In this document: positions 43,150 to 50,135 of the stretch, one piece after another
How the letters are laid out: each line of letters begins with the position of its first letter
How positions within the stretch are numbered: position 1 is the first letter of the stretch
Source of the DNA: Georgenia sp. SYP-B2076
Lineage (GTDB): Bacteria; Actinomycetota; Actinomycetes; Actinomycetales; Actinomycetaceae
Assembly (NCBI RefSeq): GCF_003991205.1
Contig: NZ_RXOZ01000032.1
Coordinates: forward strand, 186,001 to 250,000
Direction of reading: 5' to 3'
DNA: 64,000 nt
Notes under the pieces: generated by a model
Told to the model about the DNA's origin: nothing
Databases searched by the model: none
The model's input: the letters and a program-made list of their open reading frames with translations, nothing else
Made by a program: the position numbers and the translations under genes

Positions 43150-43214
43150 ATGCCCGGACGGCATCGCGCGATGTCGCTCCAGTATTGGACGGGTATGGCA
43201 CCGACAGTTAGCGT
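43150..43214 (+). promoter_or_regulatory. Promoter/operator site C for the LDH2-lhgO unit
   Basis: Proximal arm ACGGGTAT (43189-43196) and degenerate distal arm ATGCCCGG (43150-43157), again 31 nt apart. Minus-35 TTGGAC (43185-43190), 18-nt spacer and minus-10 TAGCGT (43209-43214) match the kdgD promoter layout exactly. Confidence 0.65.
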
Positions 43215-43240
43215 GCGGACACTGCCGAAGGAGCTCACCA

Positions 43241-43435
43241 ATGACGTTTGCCCAGCCCCCGCACGTGACCACGCCCGTCGGGTCCCCGGCCGGCCGCGTC
43301 GCATCGCCCGCGCCGTCGCCCGCCGTCTGGAGCGCGTCGGGCGCACGATCGGCTACCACAGCCGCTCGCCCGTCGAAGATGCCGCCCGTGCCGGGCTCGA
43401 ACTCGACCCTCGACACCACGGAGGTAATCCGGTGA
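43241..43435 (+). pseudogene. Short ORF overlying a D-2-hydroxyacid dehydrogenase remnant
   Basis: ATG 43241 with a strong GAAGGAG site opens a 64-codon frame ending TGA at 43433-43435, overlapping the next GTG (GTGA). Its own product is low-complexity (MTFAQPPHVTTPVG...). In a different frame, about 43279-43395 reads RRIARAVARRLERVGRTIGYHSRSP, strongly like the NAD-binding GRIGRAVARRLEAFG..IxYHxRSP segment of D-2-hydroxyacid dehydrogenases. I read this as a deletion/frameshift remnant whose ribosome site now serves the operon. Alternative: a genuine short leader peptide. Confidence 0.5.
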
Positions 43436-44592
43436 CTGCTCAGACCGACGACATCCCGACACCGACGGGCGAGGCAGCGCCGCCCGGGCAGGCGGCGACC
43501 AAGGCCGCCCTGCGCCGGTTCCACCCCGAGGTCGTCCGCGCGCAGATCCTCGCCGTACTCGACGCGTGGGGCATGCCCGAAGACCTCGCGGCGGTGTCGG
43601 CCGATGTCATGGTGGACACCGACCTCGCCGGGATCGACTCGCACGGCATCTCGATGCTGCCGAGCTACCAGGGCCTGGTCGACGAGGGCCGGATGGACAT
43701 CGCCGCCCGCCCACTCGTGGTCCACGAGACCGCCACCACCGCGCTGCTCGACGCCCAGGACGGCCTGGGGCACCCCACGACCGCCGAGGCCATGGCTTTG
43801 GCGGTCGCGAAGGCCCGGACGGCCGGTATGGGCGCCGTGGCGGTCCACCGTTCACATCACTTCGGCGCCGCCGGGTACTACGCCCGGATCGCCGCAGACG
43901 CCGGCATGGTCGGGCTGGTCACCACGACTACCCGTGCCCGCGCCGTGGTGCCCACACGTGGATCCACCCCGCTGCTCGGCACCAACCCGATCGCCTTCGC
44001 GGCGCCCACCACCGACCCCGAGCGCCCGTTCCTGCTGGACATGTCGACCAGCTCGGTCGCGGTGAACAAGGTCAAGGTCTACGACTTCCTCGACAAGCCC
44101 CTGCCGGCGGGATGGGTGCTTGACGGGCAGGGCCTGCCGGTCACGGACCCGCACGCCGCGCACGCGCGGCTGCGCGCACAGGAGGAAGGCGGCCTCACGC
44201 CCCTCGGCGGCACGGAGGCGCTGTCGAGCCACAAGGGCTACGGCCTGGGAGTGATGGTCCAGATCCTCGCCGGCGCGCTCAGCGGCGCGCTGTTCGCGCC
44301 CGAGAAGGGCCGGCCGGGCCCCGACGACATCGGCCACTTCTGCCTGGCCATCGACCCGGCCGCGTTCGGTGGCGCCGAGACCTTCCGGCCAGCGGTGTCG
44401 GAGATCGTGGACACCCTCCACGTGCACCCCAGCACCTCGCCCGACCGGCCGGTGCTGGTAGCGGGCGACCCCGAGCGCCTCGCCCGCGCCGAGCGGTCCG
44501 AGCACGGCATTCCCATCAGCGACGCTCTCCTGGACCTGCTCGCCGGTATCTGCACCGCCGCGGGCGCCGACTTCCTCCTCGAGGGGGCATAA
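43432..44592 (+). CDS. Ldh/malate-lactate-ureidoglycolate dehydrogenase family oxidoreductase (LDH2 family)
   Basis: 386 residues, NAD(P)-dependent LDH2 (ComC/YbiC) family with the unusual non-Rossmann fold. Motifs: DTDLAGIDSHGISMLPSYQGLVDEG, HRSHHFGAAGYYARIAADAGMVGLVTTTT, TPLLGTNPIAFAAPT, and LSSHKGYGLGVMVQILAGALSGA. Family members oxidise malate, sulfolactate, ureidoglycolate or 2-hydroxy acids. GTG 43432 with GAGGTAATCC upstream overlaps the short ORF stop. Its own stop is directly followed by the lhgO ATG. Confidence 0.9.
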   Translation: MTAQTDDIPTPTGEAAPPGQAATKAALRRFHPEVVRAQILAVLDAWGMPEDLAAVSADVMVDTDLAGIDSHGISMLPSYQGLVDEGRMDIAARPLVVHETATTALLDAQDGLGHPTTAEAMALAVAKARTAGMGAVAVHRSHHFGAAGYYARIAADAGMVGLVTTTTRARAVVPTRGSTPLLGTNPIAFAAPTTDPERPFLLDMSTSSVAVNKVKVYDFLDKPLPAGWVLDGQGLPVTDPHAAHARLRAQEEGGLTPLGGTEALSSHKGYGLGVMVQILAGALSGALFAPEKGRPGPDDIGHFCLAIDPAAFGGAETFRPAVSEIVDTLHVHPSTSPDRPVLVAGDPERLARAERSEHGIPISDALLDLLAGICTAAGADFLLEGA

Positions 44593-45825
44593 ATGACGTA
44601 CGACTTCGTCGTGATCGGCGGCGGCATCGTCGGCCTGTCCACCGCCCTGAGTCTGCTGCGCGCCCAGCCCGGTGCGAAGGTGGCGGTGCTGGAGAAGGAG
44701 GCCGAGCTCGCGGCGCACCAGACCGGCCACAACTCCGGCGTCATCCACGCCGGCATCTACTACGCGCCCGGCTCCCTCAAAGCCACGCTGTGCCGCGCGG
44801 GGGAGAAAGCCACCAAGGACTTCTGCGACTCGCACGGCATCGCGTACTCCACCATCGGCAAGCTGGTGGTCGCCACCGATGACGTCGAGGTCGCCCGGCT
44901 GCATCACCTACGAGACCGGGCGGGTGTCAACGGCATCGACGTCGAAGAGGTCGACGGCGCCCGGCTGCGGGAGCTAGAGCCCAACGTCACCGGCCGTGAA
45001 GCACTACTGGTGCGCAGCACGGGCGTCGTGGACTACCGCGCCGTCACGCGGGCCATGGCCGACGACGTGCGTGCCGCCGGCGGGGAGGTGCACACCGCCA
45101 CCCCCGTCACCGCCATCCGTGAGGGCGCCGACGCCGTCGAGGTCGACACCCCCGGCCGCGGCTTCCGCGCACGTCGCCTCATCGCATGCGCCGGCCTGCA
45201 GGCGGACCGGGTGCTGCGCCTGGGCGGGGTGGAGCCGGACTTCCGCATCATCCCCTTCCGCGGGGAGTACTACGAGCTCCCGCCCGAGCGCGCGGGCCTG
45301 GTCACCCACCTCATCTACCCGGTGCCCGACCCTGAGCTTCCCTTCCTCGGCGTGCACCTCAGCCCCACCATCGACGGGCGAATCACCGTCGGTCCAAACG
45401 CTGTCTTGGGCCTGGCCCGCGAGGGCTATCCCAAGGCCGCCGTGAATCTCAGGGACGTCGCCGACTATGCCCGCTTCCCCGGCATGTGGAAGTTTGCCCG
45501 GGCCAACCTGCGCACCGGCGTCGTCGAGGCCTTCAACTCCGTGGTCAAGGCGGGCTATCTGGCGCAGGCCCGCAAGTACTGCCCCGACCTCACCGCGGCG
45601 GACCTACGCCCACACGTAGCCGGGATCCGTGCGCAGGCCCTCCTGCGGGACGGCTCTGTGGTGGAGGACTTCCTGCTGCGCCAGACCGCACGCCAGCTCC
45701 ACGTGGCCAACGCCCCCTCCCCTGCCGCCACCTCTTCCCTGCCGATCGGTCAGATGATCGCCGCCCGGGTGCTCGACGGGCGCGGTCAGACCACCGACGC
45801 GCCGAACGCTTCGCCGAGGACGTAA
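44593..45825 (+). CDS. lhgO: L-2-hydroxyglutarate oxidase (LhgO-like FAD oxidoreductase)
   Basis: 410 residues, DAO-type flavoprotein. FAD motif DFVVIGGGIVGLSTALSLL, then GHNSGVIHAGIYYAPGSLKATLCRAG, the signature of L-2-hydroxyglutarate oxidases/dehydrogenases. Later FRGEYYELPPERAGLVTHLIYPVPDPELPFLGVHLSPTIDGRI and LRDGSVVEDFLLRQTARQLHVANAPSPAATSSLPIG also fit. It would oxidise L-2-hydroxyglutarate to 2-oxoglutarate. ATG touches the LDH2 stop, so the genes are coupled. Function in this operon is inferred from family. Confidence 0.9.
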   Translation: MTYDFVVIGGGIVGLSTALSLLRAQPGAKVAVLEKEAELAAHQTGHNSGVIHAGIYYAPGSLKATLCRAGEKATKDFCDSHGIAYSTIGKLVVATDDVEVARLHHLRDRAGVNGIDVEEVDGARLRELEPNVTGREALLVRSTGVVDYRAVTRAMADDVRAAGGEVHTATPVTAIREGADAVEVDTPGRGFRARRLIACAGLQADRVLRLGGVEPDFRIIPFRGEYYELPPERAGLVTHLIYPVPDPELPFLGVHLSPTIDGRITVGPNAVLGLAREGYPKAAVNLRDVADYARFPGMWKFARANLRTGVVEAFNSVVKAGYLAQARKYCPDLTAADLRPHVAGIRAQALLRDGSVVEDFLLRQTARQLHVANAPSPAATSSLPIGQMIAARVLDGRGQTTDAPNASPRT

Positions 45826-45882
45826 GTGACGGCCGCGCAGCCGTAGCTGTGGGTGAGCTGGTGCAGCGCCCGGCCACGGCGT

Positions 45883-45905
45883 CCTCTCCGGCGGTCAAGG
45901 AGAGG
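45883..45905. terminator. Small hairpin between lhgO and ogt
   Basis: CCTCTCC (45883-45889) / GGAGAGG (45899-45905), 9-nt loop, between convergent stops. Short stem, no U-tract. Confidence 0.35.
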
Positions 45906-45915
45906 GTGCCGGCGC

Positions 45916-46416
45916 TCAGAACAAGGTCGCCGCCCGCATCGCGGCCGGGCGCTCGAGGTCGAGCAGGAAGCGCTTGTGCTCGATCCCCCCGGCGTAGCCG
46001 GTCAGGGAGCCGTCGGCGCCGATCACCCGGTGGCAGGGCACCACGATGGAGATCGGGTTGCGCCCGTTGGCGGCGCCCACCGCCCGCACCGCCTGGGGGA
46101 CGAGGCCCATCTCGGCGGCGAGCGCGCCGTACGAACGGGTCTGCCCGTACGGGACCCGGGTGAGGGCGTCCCACACCCGCCGCTGGAACTCGCTGCCCGC
46201 CGTCCGGGTGCGCAGGGTGAACTCGCGCCGCTCGCCGGCGAAGTACTCCCCCAGCTGCTCCGCAGCCTCGGCGAACCCGGCGTCGTCCCGCTCCCCGAAG
46301 GACGCCTCGGGAGGGACGTGGCGGCCACCGTCCATGTACAGGCCCGTGAGCACGCCCTCGTCACCGACGAGCGTGAGCTCGCCGACCGGCGAGTCGATCT
46401 TCGTGTAGGTCGTCAT
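45916..46416 (-). CDS. ogt: Methylated-DNA--protein-cysteine methyltransferase
   Basis: 166 residues. Active site VVPCHRVIG with acceptor Cys near residue 130; helix-turn-helix region GQTRSYGALAAEMGLVPQAVRAVGAANGRNPI precedes it; GYAGGIEHKRFLLDLE follows. Direct suicide repair of O6-alkylguanine. ATG 46416 has GAGGAG seven bases upstream; a TTG directly before it is not needed. Single gene. Confidence 0.95.
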   Translation of the reverse strand: MTTYTKIDSPVGELTLVGDEGVLTGLYMDGGRHVPPEASFGERDDAGFAEAAEQLGEYFAGERREFTLRTRTAGSEFQRRVWDALTRVPYGQTRSYGALAAEMGLVPQAVRAVGAANGRNPISIVVPCHRVIGADGSLTGYAGGIEHKRFLLDLERPAAMRAATLF

Positions 46417-46523
46417 CAACCGCTCCTCTCGCCAGGTAGACGCACCGGCCGCCGGTCTCGTGAGGTGGTCCCGAGGTAATCCTGCCGCACGGCACCGACA
46501 CGAGGACCTCGCGGCCGCGGCAC

Positions 46524-47168
46524 CTAGCGGCGGGTGAAGGTCAGGTGGGTCGTGCCGCTCGGGGATGTGACGGACTCGATGTCGAAGCGGCGCTCCAGGC
46601 CTTCGAGTCCGTCCCAGAGCCGGACGCCACGGCCGAGGACGATCGGCACCAGAGCGACGTGCATGTGGTCGATGAGGTCGGCGGCGAGGAACTCGCGCAC
46701 CGTGGTGGGGCCTCCACCAATGCGGACATCGAGTCCGCCGGCGGCGTCGCGGGCGGTCGCAAGGGCTTCGGCGGGGCTGGCGTCGAGGAAATGGAACGTG
46801 GTCCCGCCCTCCATCTGGACGGCGGGACGAGGGTGGTGGGTGAGCACGAACACCGGTGTGTGAAAGACCGGGTTATCGCCCCACCAACCCTTCCACTTCT
46901 CATCGGTCCACGCCCCGTGCTGGGGGCCGAACTTGCCGCGCCCCATGATCTCTGCGCCGATGCCCTGGTTCCAGCTGCGGGCGAAGGCCTCGTCGACGCC
47001 GGCGCCGCCGCCGGGCTTGCCTTGCATCGCGCGGAAGGTCAGCGTCTCGAGGGCCCATTCGTGCAGGCGCATCTGCGCGTGCCCGAAGGGCGCGTCCAGG
47101 GACTGGCCTTCGCCGGTACCGAAGCCGTCGAGAGAGACGCTGAAGTTATGGACGCGGACCCGTGGCAT
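46524..47168 (-). CDS. Dihydrofolate-reductase family protein (RibD C-terminal-like)
   Basis: 214 residues. RibD-C/DHFR-like fold: RVHNFSVSLDGFGTGEGQ, EIMGRGKFGPQHGAW, TPVFVLTHHPRPAVQMEGGTTFHFLDASPAEALATARDAAGG, then DVRIGGGPTTVREFLAADLIDHMHVALVPIVLGRGVRLWDG. NADPH-dependent reductase of unknown substrate; such proteins are often annotated as deaminase/reductase. ATG 47168. Confidence 0.88.
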   Translation of the reverse strand: MPRVRVHNFSVSLDGFGTGEGQSLDAPFGHAQMRLHEWALETLTFRAMQGKPGGGAGVDEAFARSWNQGIGAEIMGRGKFGPQHGAWTDEKWKGWWGDNPVFHTPVFVLTHHPRPAVQMEGGTTFHFLDASPAEALATARDAAGGLDVRIGGGPTTVREFLAADLIDHMHVALVPIVLGRGVRLWDGLEGLERRFDIESVTSPSGTTHLTFTRR

Positions 47169-47562
47169 CGTTGCGACCTCCGAGTGGACTCCGAGTTGAC
47201 ATCACTCTACGCACCACCGCCACGCGGTCGGTCCCAAAGCCGCACCGCGCTCGGCCGTGAGCCTCGACCGGGTCCGTGATCCGTCGCAGCTCCGCGTAAT
47301 CCATCCGCGCATGCAGTGGTACGGGCGGAGGGCAACCGCCATTCGTGAGGTCGTCAAGTCGTCGCATGACAGCACTCGACGCCTTGGGGACACAGTGCAT
47401 TCTCCGGGATCACGAATTCCCCAGAAGATCCGCGTCACCAAGAATCACCCGCGTCATTGGAGACGGACCCACCCGGAGCGCCGATCAACGGTCTAACGCC
47501 CACCAACCAAGAATGGGGCCACTAATGTGGGTCTTCACGGGTTGCTGACCTTGGGAGGGGCA
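47169..47562. other. Intergenic stretch
   Basis: No gene, repeat or RNA recognised. Lower GC than its surroundings, continuing into the lipoprotein gene that follows. Confidence 0.5.
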
Positions 47563-48225
47563 ATGGCAAGGGTGCCACCTCGCGTGCTGGCGATGGCTCT
47601 GGTGTCGGTAGCGACGCTCTCCGGGGTTTCCAGCTGCAGCTTGGTTCCGCCCGCCGGCCTGACTCCACTCCCTCCCATCCACGAGTACGTTCCCTCGGAC
47701 TGGGATCTCGAACGGCGGCAGGAGCTGCTCGCAGAGACTGCCGCAGCAACCGGGCTGACCGACCCCCCGGACGTGGACGTCGTGAGATGGGTCAACCCGG
47801 AGGACGCGAGCGACATCGCGGTCGAATGTCTCAGAGACGCAGGGTTCCCCGTGAAGCAGGAGGCCGATGGTTACTCCTACGGATCCAACGAAGAGGATCA
47901 GCAAGACGCCTATTTCCTCGCGAGCTATGTGTGTAACGCGCGGTACCCCGTGAGGCTGGACATCGATCGCCCGTTGAGCGATGAGGAGCTAGACGCCGTC
48001 TACGCGCACCTGGAGGACGTCTTCCTTCCCTGTGCAGCCGAGCACGGGTACGCCGGGCTCTCCACGCCGTCGCGTGAGGAGTACGCCCGCGCCATGCAGG
48101 GCGAGACGCTCGACCCCGTGTACCTCCAACTGACCCGAGAGCACCACCTGACGGGCAGCGAGCTCGAGAGGCTCTTGGAAAGGTGCCAGCTGCGCCCACC
48201 GGGCCTGAGGAGCCACGAAGCCTAG
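47563..48225 (+). CDS. Hypothetical lipoprotein
   Basis: 220 residues. Signal peptide with lipobox GVSSC, lipid Cys near residue 25, followed by a Pro-rich linker. Body contains three further Cys (VECLRDAG, YVCNARYPVRL, LPCAAEHGYAGL) and ends in a charged helical part; similar ECL...G proteins are common uncharacterised actinobacterial lipoproteins. ATG 47563 follows GGGAGGGG. Codon and base use is less GC-rich than neighbours, which may signal horizontal origin. No function assigned. Confidence 0.7.
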   Translation: MARVPPRVLAMALVSVATLSGVSSCSLVPPAGLTPLPPIHEYVPSDWDLERRQELLAETAAATGLTDPPDVDVVRWVNPEDASDIAVECLRDAGFPVKQEADGYSYGSNEEDQQDAYFLASYVCNARYPVRLDIDRPLSDEELDAVYAHLEDVFLPCAAEHGYAGLSTPSREEYARAMQGETLDPVYLQLTREHHLTGSELERLLERCQLRPPGLRSHEA

Positions 48226-48421
48226 AGACGCGAAGGTGCCCGGAATGCTCGCGCGCGGGGACGGGTCCGTCGTCGCAGTCGCCTCGACCGCCGGCCAGAT
48301 GCCGACCAGCGAATCGTGCCGTCCCCCCCGACACGAGGACGCGCCCTGGGGTTCGCGAGCACCGGCGCGTGACACGGCCCCCCGACCCCGCGAGATGATG
48401 GCTGCCGGAGAAGGGGGCGGC

Positions 48422-49330
48422 ATGGTCCACGAGCACGACCACCACGAGGCGAACCGCACACGCCTGGCGGTCGCCTTCGCGATCACCGCGGCGGTGCTCG
48501 TCGCGGAGGTCGTCGGCGCGATCTGGACCGGGAGCCTCGCGCTTCTCGTCGACGCCGCCCACATGCTGACCGACTCCGCCGGGCTCCTGCTCGCGCTGGT
48601 GGCCGCCTCGCTGACGCTGCGCCCGGCCACGTCCCAGCGCACCTGGGGGTTCCGCCGCGCGGAGGTGCTGGCCGCCGCCGCCCAGGCGGCGATCCTGCTC
48701 GCCGTCGGGCTCTACGCGCTCGTCGAGGGCGTCCGCCGCCTCATGAACCCGCCGGAGGTGTCCGCGGGCGGGCTGCTCGTCTTCGGCGTCATCGGCCTCC
48801 TGGCGAACCTTGCGTCGATCGTGGTGCTGGCGGGGGGACGGCACGCCAACCTCAACCTCCGCGCCGCGTTCCTGGAGGTCATCAACGACGCCCTCGGCTC
48901 CGTGGCCGTGATCGTCGGCGCGATCGTCATCGCCACCACCGGGTGGACCCGCGCGGACGCCGTCGCGGCCATCCTCATCAGCACCCTCATCGTGCCGCGC
49001 ACCGTGATGCTGCTGCGCGAGACCGGCAACGTGCTGCTGGAGTCCACCCCCCGCGGCCTCGACCTCGACGAGGTCCGCCGCCACCTCCTCGGCGTGCCCC
49101 ACGTGCGTGGGGTCCACGACCTGCACGCCTCCCAGATCGCGTCCGGGCTCCCCGTCCTCTCCGCACACGTGGTCATCGACGACGACTGCTTCCACGACGG
49201 CCACGCACCCGAGCTCCTCCACGAGCTGCAGAGCTGCGTGGCCGAGCACTTCGCCATCAGCGTCGCGCACTCCACGTTCCAGCTCGAGCAGGCGGGGCAC
49301 CGCCCCCACGAGGGCCACATGCACGACTGA
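48422..49330 (+). CDS. Cation diffusion facilitator family metal exporter
   Basis: 302 residues, six helices. N-terminal His-rich HEHDHHE tract, LLVDAAHMLTDSAGLLLALV with the HxxxD metal site of TM2, and FLEVINDALGSVAVIVGAIV with the TM5 site (here NDxxxG, with Asn in place of the usual His/Asp). C-terminal cytoplasmic domain ends HRPHEGHMHD. Predicted zinc/cobalt efflux by proton antiport. ATG 48422 with GGAGAAGGGGG upstream; an earlier ATG 48395 is possible. Confidence 0.88.
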   Translation: MVHEHDHHEANRTRLAVAFAITAAVLVAEVVGAIWTGSLALLVDAAHMLTDSAGLLLALVAASLTLRPATSQRTWGFRRAEVLAAAAQAAILLAVGLYALVEGVRRLMNPPEVSAGGLLVFGVIGLLANLASIVVLAGGRHANLNLRAAFLEVINDALGSVAVIVGAIVIATTGWTRADAVAAILISTLIVPRTVMLLRETGNVLLESTPRGLDLDEVRRHLLGVPHVRGVHDLHASQIASGLPVLSAHVVIDDDCFHDGHAPELLHELQSCVAEHFAISVAHSTFQLEQAGHRPHEGHMHD

Positions 49331-49426
49331 GACGTCCCCCGGGCGTCCGGTGTGACATCCAACCGCATCGCCGCGCCGAGCGCGTCGGGGCGAAGCGGTG
49401 ACCCGCGGGCGGATATCGTCAGCACA

Positions 49427-49984
49427 GTGAGGATCTTCGATGGTGATGCGCGCCGGGTGGCCACGCTCTTCCCGGGCATCGGCTACACGCCCGACCGGCC
49501 GCTGCTGCACTACGCCGGGACGATCCTGCGCGACAGCGGATGGGCCGTGCGCAACGTCTGGTGGCCCGAGCTGCCCGACGACGGCGACTCCCTGAACACG
49601 ATGGTCAGCGACATCGCCTGGCGCGAGCTCCACGCGGAGGTCGCGACCAAGCGGCTGGTCATCGGCAAGTCCCTCGGCAGCCTCGCGATCCCCGTCGCCG
49701 CGGAGATGGCGCTGCCCGGCATCTGGCTCACGCCCCTGCTCCACAACCCCAAGGTGCTCGACGGCCTCGCCCGCATGGAGGCCCCCACCCTGCTGATCGG
49801 CGGCACGGACGACGAGCTGTGGGACGGCGACGCCGCGCGCGCGACCGGGCACCAGGTGCTCGAGATCGACGGCGCGAACCACAGCCTCGAGTTCGCCGGC
49901 GACCCCCAGCGCTCCATCGGCACCCTCGGCGCCGTCGCGGAGGCGATGGTCGACTTCGTCGAGAGGATCGCCGCCGCCGTCTGA
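49427..49984 (+). CDS. Small alpha/beta hydrolase-like protein
   Basis: 185 residues. Core is FPGIGYTPDRPLLHYAGTILRDSGW, then LVIGKSLGSLAIPVA, a nucleophile elbow GKSLGS with Ser, then LLIGGTDDELWD (Asp) and IDGANHSLE (His): a complete Ser-Asp-His triad. Short for the fold, close to DUF1749/KANL-like small hydrolases. GTG 49427. Substrate unknown. Confidence 0.75.
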   Translation: MRIFDGDARRVATLFPGIGYTPDRPLLHYAGTILRDSGWAVRNVWWPELPDDGDSLNTMVSDIAWRELHAEVATKRLVIGKSLGSLAIPVAAEMALPGIWLTPLLHNPKVLDGLARMEAPTLLIGGTDDELWDGDAARATGHQVLEIDGANHSLEFAGDPQRSIGTLGAVAEAMVDFVERIAAAV

Positions 49985-49993
49985 CGGCGCCGG

Positions 49994-50053
49994 GCCGGGC
50001 ACCGAGCCGGGCACCGAGCCGGGCACCGAGCCGGGCACCGAGCCGGGCACGGC
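49994..50053. repeat. 12-bp tandem repeat x4.7
   Basis: GCCGGGCACCGA repeated four times perfectly plus a partial copy, starting 10 bases after the hydrolase stop. Confidence 0.75.
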
Positions 50054-50099
50054 CTCGGCGGCCCTAGGATCCGGGTGCCGGCCTCGGCGGCCCTAGGAT
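50051..50099 (+). repeat. 20-bp duplication carrying a TAGGAT element
   Basis: GGCCTCGGCGGCCCTAGGAT at 50051-50070 and 50080-50099, period 29. Each ends in a minus-10-like TAGGAT, upstream of the kinase start at 50136. Confidence 0.65.
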
Positions 50100-50135
50100 G
50101 AGGCCGCCCTGTCCCGTCCGCCCGCGAGGAGCCTC

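Larger units (their letters stand above)
42800..43240. other. Divergent regulatory region between tctC and the LDH2 unit
   Basis: No gene seen. Contains operator site B (43048-43094), oriented toward tctC, and operator/promoter site C (43150-43214), oriented toward the LDH2 gene. The first 250 bases upstream of tctC have no recognisable structure. Confidence 0.6.

Noticed and set aside
46414-46419. TTG start for ogt giving an extra Met
   Set aside because: The ATG directly after it has the better ribosome-site spacing.
47831-50050. 739-codon minus-strand frame
   Set aside because: Antisense to the lipoprotein, CDF and hydrolase genes; starts inside a 12-bp repeat array.
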